Of a DNA stretch of 64,000 bases, positions 57,101-64,000 are shown in pieces (position 1 is the first letter of the stretch; the number at the start of each line of letters is the position of its first letter). The stretch spans positions 36,849,676-36,913,675 of the forward strand of contig CM059977.1 of assembly GCA_030490835.1 (NCBI GenBank). The letters are read 5' to 3'. A model generated the notes under the pieces. It made no database searches. It saw only the letters and a program-made list of their open reading frames with translations, and had not been told where the DNA came from. This DNA is from Annona cherimola. Taxonomy: Eukaryota > Streptophyta > Magnoliopsida > Magnoliales > Annonaceae. A program made the position numbers and the translations under genes.

Positions 57101-60100
57101 AACATATTCGTTTTGCTTACTCATTCTATGTATTTGTTGTTCTTTAGTTACCTGACATTCTACCTACATGATATAGCTGGCTTAGTTGTTGTCTTATAAA
57201 AATTTTCTTTTAATTTTATTGGAACTTCATGGTTACATAAAATTCTTAAAGTACTCTGTGATTTCTTTCATCTTACGTGGGTTTTATTTGTAATGTTTTT
57301 CTTTTTTTCTCTATTTTTTGTGTTATTATTCCTAAATATCGAAAGTGATTAGTTATTGGTAATACTTGGTTTGAATTCTTAATTGGCTCTACATTAAGGT
57401 TCTCACTATTATTAAAGTTGCATTTCATGTATTTTTTTTTTTTACTAATTTAAAAACAATTAGATCCTGGAGTACCTTTTCGCTTATTTAATTTTACGTT
57501 TATTCATTTTCTTTTATCATCTATTATGACTATATCATTTGTAAATAACATACACTAAGATACTTCTTCTCATAAATATTTATGAAGTTCATCTATGACT
57601 AAAGTGAAAAAAATTAAAGACTTAGGCTTGAGCCTTACTGAGAACTTACTGAAATTGAAAAATCACTTGCATCTCCTCATGGTTTTCACATTTATTATAG
57701 CTCTTTCATAAATTTCTCTAATAACATCAATATATCTATTGGTAATTCTTTTCTTTTCTAACACCTTCCATGTTAATTTTCTTGAAACTCTATTATATGC
57801 TTTTTCTAAATCAATAAAAACCATGTGCAGGTCTTTTTCACTCTACGAGTCTCAAATAATTGTTTAAGTAAGAAGTTGACTTTATTGGTTGATCTTTTTG
57901 ACATAAAATTAAATTGGTTTTTGGAGGTATTTGTTTCTCATCTTGATCTTTGTTCAACTATTCTTTTCCACAAATTCATTATATTAATTATTAGCTTATT
58001 TGATGATAATTTCCACAATTTTGAATATCTTTCTTATTTGTATAGATTGATATTATAATATTTTTCTCTATTCATTTAATGTTAACTTTGATTTTATGAT
58101 TTTATGAAAGAAGTTTTTTAACCAATTTATACTTGTATGTTCTATGCACTTATAGGCCTTAACTGGTATATTATTTGAACTTGATTGTTTTCTTGTTCTC
58201 ATCTTTCTTGAGGCTTCTTTTACTTCAGAGGCTTAAGCGTGTGTTTGTTTAAACTAGAAATTTTTCAAAGTTAAGATGTGTTTGGGAAGTGATAAAACTT
58301 TTGATGTAAAAGTTTCTGAAATATGAGAAAATAATGTGATATGATGGGGGTAATGATAAAGAATAAAGATAATAAAGTTAAAATAGAAGAAGAACATCAT
58401 ATACATAGAATGAGGGTAGCAGAGATGAAAATGTTAAGGTGGATGAGTGGTAAAACAAGAAAAGATAAAATTAGAAATGAAATAATCTAAGATAATCTAA
58501 AGGTGAAGTTGTAGATAATAAAATGAGGAGAAAATACATAAGTATTTTAGAAATGTTTAATGGAGACTTGAAATGGCACCAGTTAGAAAGGCTGAGTTTA
58601 TTAAGGTGGTAAGAGAATGAGAAAGACTCAAAAAAATATGGATGGAAGTAATTAAATAGGATATGATCCCACATAGGTGGGAAACTACTTATGATGATGT
58701 TGATGATGATGATGATATGTCCATTGCAAACAACTTATGTTGCATAACTAAAACTTTCACTTGGAATAACTTGTAACTACTACATAGGGTTCTATGTTAA
58801 TCTTCTTAGAACAAAAAATCTATTTAGTTAGATTGGTCCCTCTTAAAGGTTATCAAATGTTCGTCTCTTTTTTGAAATAAGGTGTTTGCTATAACTAAAT
58901 CTTATGACTTCCCTTATTTCATTCCTTATTTCAAAATCAAAACCTCCATGAATTTTCTCATAACCACACATTCTCTGTTCCTATTTGTCTATTTAATTCT
59001 GTCGATGATGTATGTTGAATGTTTAGACCGCTCTTGGTTCTCAAGGCTTCTCGAGTTTATGATTTAAAGTAGTGGTTCTATAGAAGTCCTTTGATTATTT
59101 TATCATCTGTTGGTGATCCAGGAAAGTGGCAAAGGAGCAAATATGTTGGTGTCTCACTTGTTGGTAAAACACTTGCTATCATGGGGTTTGGTAAAGTTGG
59201 ATCTGAGGTTGCTCGTCGTGCTAAGGGTCTTGGCATGCATGTTATTGCACATGACCCATATGCTGCTGCAGACCGTGCCCGTGCTATTGGAATTGAGCTG
59301 GTATCGTTTGATGATGCGATTTCATCTGCAGATTTCATCTCCCTTCACATGCCCCTTACCCCATCTACATCAAAGATACTCAATGACGAAGCATTTGCAA
59401 AGATGAAGAAAGGAGTACGGATAGTAAATGTTGCTCGGGGAGGTGTGATTGATGAGGATGCTCTAGTGAGAGCATTGGATTCAGGAACTGTTGCTCAGGT
59501 TCGTTAGTTCTTGCATTCTTGGAACACGCAGTTTCTTTTTCTTTGTTATTTTCTTAATTTCTTTAGATTTCCCAGGTGAAGTCCTAATTTGTCTTACTAA
59601 TAGCTGACACCTGTCTGTTCAGCAGATGTGTTTTAATTGTCATTTGTAAGAAATACCCAAGTGCATTATCTGGTAGAACATGTTCCATGCCTGTGCCCTG
59701 CCCAAACTAAAGGTTTATCCACTGATTGGTTGTGTCAAATATCAATATATGAAGCAAAGTGCTAAGATAAACTTAGAATCGTTGCTGCTGCTTTTGCATC
59801 TTAGGCTGCTTAACTGATGTGTGGATCCCTCTGATATCTCTGCTGGGATATTTGTATGGTGTCTCATTTTTTGTTTGCTTAATATTTAGGATAGCTTTAT
59901 TTTTTACCAGAATGATCATGAAACATATTTTATGTTCTTTGATTGGCGTTTAATCTTTTTTCTGTCAATTCTTGAATCAGGCTGCCCTTGATGTTTTCAC
60001 TGAAGAGCCTCCTCCGAAAGATAGCAAGTTAGTACTAAACGAAAATGTGACTGTAACTCCACATCTTGGTGCCAGCACAATGGAAGCTCAGGTAATTTAT

Positions 60101-62885
60101 ATTGATTTTTTTTGCATACATCTTTAATTAGTAACTACTTTTTGGTTTTCTTCTCTCTCACTCTTTCCATCTCATTACCAGCTTTTAGCAGAGTAACTGA
60201 CCTTTCAATTTTTCGGTGGTATACTTTCAGGAAGGAGTGGCTATTGAAATAGCTGAAGCTGTTGTTGGGGCCTTGAAAGGGGAACTGGCTGCTACTGCAG
60301 TAAATGCACCTATGGTTCCAGCTGAGGTATAATCACATTCTGAGCAGTTTATCATCTTGTGTTTGCCTTGATACTGATATTTGGAACTTTTTCTTGCGCA
60401 AACGGTAAATTGCCTGGCAATCGTCCGTCTGTTGTATCCAAACAAAGAAGGTTGAAGTATAAGAAGAAGAAACAGACATCTTTGTCACTTAGATCCGTTG
60501 CAGTTGGTAAACTTAGGCATAATTGTGCTTAAATGGAAACCATTAAATATGACATCAAGGCTGTAAATAGGCATCTTACTTGAAATGAATGCTTTTACAT
60601 CCATACGTAATAGTTAATAAGAGATACCCAAAAAAAAAAAAAAAAATTAAATCTGGAATAAACATGATGTCCATGTTTATGGATGTTTGCGCATAATTTG
60701 ACTACCAGAGTTGCTTGCATTGCAGTAAATCAATCTGGAATCTGGAAAACCACCATCGTCAGATATCAAGGATTGTGCTGGGAGGGCTGGTTTTACTGAT
60801 TCAATTCATGTTGAGATGGCCTGTACACTACAGTATCTTAGAATGATGCTACTTTTGGGGCTGGAATGGTGGCAATGGTAGCTCGGATGACAGCGGGCTT
60901 TTCTGATTTATGATACCTTAACTAAAATAGGTTTTGGAATCAATTCACCCTTTTAAGCGCATGCATATATGCTTTAGTGTTCTTACATAGTTGTAAGTAA
61001 CTAGGAACCTGACTTCCTGAATGGAGACATGAGAGGAGGCATGGAAAGACTGCTGTGATTCTGATCATAGATGTCATCTGAAACAGACAGATTGGATCAT
61101 TAAAATGTTTGAGTATCTTGTTAGATGATGTGGGTCTCTGCTATTTACTTACACTTGATGTTTCATTTTCCCATTGTACTAATTTATAAGTACTAATGAA
61201 GATGGGATTAGACAAGGGGGGGAACAGAACTAAGGCAAACAAGCCAGTGTAACCTAGAACATGAATGCTCCTCTGTATTACACTTTTTTTTTTTCTGGTT
61301 GATTCTTTCTGAGTTACAGAGTTGGTTTTTCCCTCATATATTTTTAATTGCGTTTGATTATGGCTTTACATTTTTGTAATTTATTACTCACAATGCAAAA
61401 TCTAATTGACAGAGTTTTGCTTTATATTTTGTACTAATAGAGCAGTGGCCACGACAAAACACATCGTAGGGTTCAAAATCAACATCATCATAAAAGAAGT
61501 AGAACAAAGTATTGTAAGGATATATACAAATCGTAGATCCTCACATAGGGAAACTTGGTAGTGGAATCATAGGGTTCAAAATAATCTGTATAATTCATGA
61601 AAGTTCAAATATTTGCTTTAGCAATGATTATCTTAAATCCGTCTTGCGCAATAATAAGTAAAGTGCCTACTAATATCCAAACCACTGAAAGGGGCAGTGT
61701 AAATATCCACTTCTGACTCATTTGGAAAATGGCCAACAAACTTGGTTTACTTGAACTAATTTCTCAGATTTCTTTGTGTCGTACATCTTCCTTGATGAAT
61801 TGTATGGTAATGGAAGTACTGTGCTTCTAGGTGACCAAGCATTTTTAGTATGGGATGTTACCGTCATAGGATTGGTCACTCCTAAGTAATGAAACACTTG
61901 CTATGGCCTGGCCACTGTGACCCTCTCTACAACAGGCATCCTTTTCTGAAACAGGTCCTACTATCCTGTCACCTGAACAGCCAATTAACTCTGCAAATTA
62001 AGGAATATAACTTCATAGAAAAATTTCTCCTTGGTTTTATTCTTAGGAATTCATTAGATTTTAACATTTTTGCATTGATATGAAAGTTAATATTATGCTT
62101 CATTTTTACTGTGCTATTTTCTTATCTATTTTGCGCTTATTTTTCAGGGTCTTTACTGGCTCTGGACTAAAATCTAACACTTCCATCTCATGCCCTATCC
62201 ATTCTCTCTGCAGGTCCTTTCTGAACTTAAACCATTTGTTGTCCTGGCGGAAAAGCTTGGGAGATTGGCTGTGCAATTGGTTGCAGGAGGTAGTGGTGTG
62301 AAATCAGTGAAAGTGACTTATGCATCTTCACGAGCTCCAGATGATCTTGACACCAGGCTGCTGCGAGCGATGATCACAAAGGGCATAATTGAGCCTATAT
62401 CGAGTGCTTTTGTGAATCTTGTTAATGCTGATTTCACTGCCAAACAGAGGGGTTTGCGCATCACAGAAGAGCGCATTCTCTTGGATGGATCACCTGAGAA
62501 CCCACTCGAGTTCATCCGGGTCCAGATTGCGAATGTTGAATCAAAATTTCCGAGTGCCATTGCAGACTCAGGAGAGATTAGAGTGGAGGGGAGTGTAAAA
62601 GATGGTGTACCACATCTGACAAAGGTGGGATCGTTTGATGTTGATGTTAGCTTGGAAGGCAGCATCATCCTTTGCAGACAGGTTGATCAACCAGGGATGA
62701 TTGGATCAGTGGGAAGCATCTTGGGCGAGCAGAATGTTAATGTCAGCTTCATGAGTGTTGGAAGGATTGCTCCTAGAAAGCAGGCGGTTATGGCAATTGG
62801 AGTGGACGATGAACCCAGAAAAGAAACACTCAAAAAAATTGGAGAAATTCCGGCAATCGAGGAGTTTGTTTTCCTCAAATTATAG
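54115..62885 (+). CDS. PGDH: D-3-phosphoglycerate dehydrogenase, plastid, five exons
   Basis: Oxidises 3-phosphoglycerate to 3-phosphohydroxypyruvate with NAD+, the first step of the phosphorylated serine pathway in plastids. CDS is join(54115-54631, 59122-59498, 59981-60091, 60231-60326, 62214-62885), 590 aa, every junction GT-AG and in phase. A Ser/Pro/Arg-rich transit peptide (about 1-47) precedes the substrate-binding domain ([31 protein letters not shown]). The NAD fold has GFGKVG (194-199), with acidic AHDPYA downstream; catalytic triad Arg278 (NVARGG), Glu307 (FTEEPP) and His326 (TPHLGAST). Exons 4-5 give the intervening regulatory domain (about 350-515) and a C-terminal ACT domain (about 516-590, [15 protein letters not shown]), serving serine feedback in some isoforms. 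Length and domains are normal for plant PGDH. The start is the first ATG of the GC-rich exon. Isoform (PGDH1/2/3) not assigned. Confidence 0.97.
54896..55160 (-). mobile_element. Tourist-like MITE, family T, in PGDH intron 1
   Basis: 265 bp, reverse orientation, GTGTGTGTTTTAC ... CCAAACCCACCC, TSD TTA at 54893-54895 and 55161-55163. Confidence 0.85.
55235..55288. mobile_element. poly(A) micro-insertion flanked by a 21-bp direct repeat
   Basis: AGTATTAATATAAAGTGAAG(T) at 55235-55255 recurs at 55268-55288, separated by TC plus ten adenines. Same signature as 20283-20340: target duplication around a bare poly(A). Confidence 0.6.
56783..57051 (+). mobile_element. Tourist-like MITE, family T, in PGDH intron 1
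   Basis: 269 bp, starts GAGTGTATTTGGG after TTA (56780-56782) and ends GCCAAACACACCG before TCA; landmarks AAAACTTTTGATGAAAAG, TGATATGATGAGAGTAATGA and GTTTTAACTTGACA are all present. Confidence 0.85.
57075..58255 (-). pseudogene. RTE-type LINE reverse transcriptase fragment, heavily decayed
   Basis: Read on the minus strand, recognisable RTE RT blocks occur in order: [13 protein letters not shown] (about 58030), [18 protein letters not shown] (57832-57780), ...GSSLSL...VIDELHKYL (about 57640-57580), [13 protein letters not shown] (about 57550-57510; the catalytic FADD box reads FTND), [12 protein letters not shown] (about 57345-57310) and [20 protein letters not shown] (about 57230-57170). 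Many stops and frameshifts separate them. It ends in an A/T run beside a MITE. The key aspartate is lost, so no activity is expected. Confidence 0.85.
58275..58390 (+). mobile_element. Tourist-like MITE, family T, truncated
   Basis: Starts GATGTGTTTGGGAAGTG after TAA and follows the family to AATAAAGTTAAAATAGAAG, where RTE sequence takes over. A small reverse-oriented piece (GCGTGTGTTTGTTTAAAC) lies just before it. Confidence 0.7.
58395..58720 (+). mobile_element. RTE-type LINE 3' end, plus strand
   Basis: Encodes the RT tail in the same frame style as 14326-14583 ([20 protein letters not shown], then TAA/frameshift damage), a 3' UTR sharing ATGGATGGAAGTAATTAAA with the first copy, and a (GAT)n tail (TGATGATGTTGATGATGATG, about 58691-58717). 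It points opposite to the RT fragment at 57075-58255, so the two are separate insertions or the result of an inversion. Confidence 0.82.
60327..62213 (+). other. 1.9-kb fourth intron of PGDH
   Basis: Donor GCTGAG|GTATAA, acceptor CTCTGCAG|GTCCTT. Moderate-complexity sequence with an adenine run at about 60629-60645. No transposon with clear ends and no nested gene was recognised. Confidence 0.85.
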
Positions 62886-63225
62886 CTGCATCCTTAGTGG
62901 CCATTTTCTGCGAGTATTATTAGAGATGTGGAGAGTTCAGCAGAACAAGTTTTTCTTTTCTGAGCAAGGTTAGTGATATCAAGCGGCTGTTTTGTTAAAA
63001 CGTACTCTAAATGTTTTTTAAATTTTGTCTGTGCTCTTTATGCAAAATTTTCCTCCAATATTCATATTTATGTTTTGATTTCCTTTCATACATCTGATGC
63101 TCATGGATCTCGTATCCTGCTTTCCTCAATTGTGTTTGAAAATCTACTATTAGATTCTGCGGCTTGCTTCGCGTAGCAGAAGCTGTTTTTGTTTTGCCAC
63201 AGGTTCAGTCAAGCTGTGTTGAGAG
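62886..63225 (+). other. 3' UTR and downstream flank of PGDH
   Basis: Directly follows the TAG stop at 62883-62885. T-rich with no canonical AATAAA close by; near matches such as CAATATTCAT lie at about 63055. The cleavage site cannot be placed. Confidence 0.4.
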
Positions 63226-63231
63226 CCTGGT

Positions 63232-63805
63232 CTAGAGCGCAGGGGTTGTTAATGGTAATTTTTAACCCGTCAATCTGCTTGTTCGACCTATTTATAAATG
63301 GGTTTTGGTCGAACTTTTTAAATAAATGATTTATGATCCACTAACCTCTTTAATCATTTAATTAAATAAATGGATTAGAATTAGATTTTATAACCTGCCA
63401 TTAGTAACTCGTTTAACCTATTTAACTTAATTAATCCATAAAAGTCTAATATATGTACATATAAAAATAAACTCTTTGGTTATTTTTTCCTAATAAGTTT
63501 ACCTCCTGCTGCTTAATTTCAATACTTCCGTTGTTGCCATCCTATTTTCATTTTTTCTTGTACTAAAAACTCCCTCATGACTTTTCTTATGAGATTATTG
63601 TGTCTGAGTTTAGACTTTCAAATTATCCGCTATACAATCGAGTAATAACTTGTCAATTCGTTTATTAAATGGACTATAAGTGGGTTATTAAACAGGTTGT
63701 AAATAGGTTAGAGTTGAAGTTTTTTAAATGAGTTAATAAATAGATTGAGGTTAAGATATTTTAAAGGAGTTAAGATTAAAATTACGCACCCATTTATCCA
63801 ACTCG
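63232..63805. repeat. non-coding repeat with GGTTGTTAA/TTAACCCG words
   Basis: Left part has GGGGTTGTTAATGGTAAT and TTTTTAACCCGTCAATCTG; right part has GGGTTATTAAACAGGTTGTAA and ATTACGCACCCATTTATCC. The words are mutually inverted, so the whole may be one TIR element of about 0.57 kb. Boundaries and superfamily are uncertain. Confidence 0.4.
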
Positions 63806-64000
63806 ATCGATTATTTCTCCGGGTTGCAGAGCTAGCTTTCTACACATTTAATGGCGGCTGATCTGGACGTTAGTTCTGTTATTGCTACCTTCGATGGATG
63901 GAATCAAGAAGATACTTATCGACATTTTGGCAACGGATTGTGACACCGTTAGAAAAGTCAATACCACTGTGATGAAACCTAGCTAAAGGTCAGTTAGGGT

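Larger units (their letters stand above)
54632..59121 (+). other. 4.5-kb first intron of PGDH, loaded with transposons
   Basis: Donor GCTG|GTTCGT splits a glycine codon; acceptor TGATCCAG|GAAAGTGG. About half of it is identifiable transposon: family T copies at 54896-55160, 56783-57051 and 58275-58390 and RTE fragments at 57075-58255 and 58395-58720. The exon frame is unaffected. Confidence 0.93.

Noticed and set aside
63851..63943. 30-codon frame starting MAADLDVSSVIATFDGW
   Set aside because: Too short, no domain, no clear splice site or promoter; could be an exon start continuing off the window but not supportable.

Overview
This is nuclear DNA from a flowering plant. The window is AT-rich and has spliced plant genes with GT-AG introns, a Ty1/Copia element primed by initiator tRNA-Met, RTE-type LINE fragments, tRNA-derived SINEs and a dense crop of MITEs. 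The two certain genes have GC-rich first exons inside AT-rich surroundings, which suggests a monocot or early-diverging angiosperm, but I cannot name the species.

Only two genes can be read with confidence. (1) At 19238-24266 (+) is a two-exon SGNH/CE6-type carbohydrate esterase; its short second exon lies 4.2 kb downstream, beyond a repeat-filled intron. (2) At 54115-62885 (+) is plastid D-3-phosphoglycerate dehydrogenase, complete in five exons (590 aa); it is the first step of the phosphorylated serine pathway. The two are unrelated in function and about 30 kb apart. Weak exon-like pieces at 0.6 kb (-), 7.4-8.7 kb (-) and 9.3-15 kb (+) may belong to unrecognised or decayed genes.

Layout: 0-1.2 kb MITE debris and one possible exon; 1.2-7.2 kb a Copia retrotransposon (minus strand) with both LTRs, TSD, PBS and PPT but no integrase; 7.2-15 kb possible exons, a CACTA-like end and an RTE tail; 15-19 kb AT-rich repeats; 19.2-24.3 kb the esterase; 24.3-53.9 kb a gene-free block of foldback elements, Tourist-like MITEs, SINEs and degenerate tandem repeats; 53.9-62.9 kb PGDH, whose 4.5-kb first intron holds three MITEs and two oppositely oriented RTE pieces; 62.9-64 kb 3' flank and another repeat.

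The main interest is transposable-element biology. One Tourist-like MITE family (about 265-285 bp, ends GGGTGTGTTTGG, 3-bp TSDs) has repeatedly inserted into itself. Several long foldback elements share similar arms but carry different ends. A SINE insertion is supported by an unoccupied paralogous site in the same window. Two TSD-flanked poly(A) micro-insertions are present. The Copia element is young by LTR divergence yet has lost integrase, and its four in-frame stops are all C:G to T:A changes. I saw no wholly new gene system.
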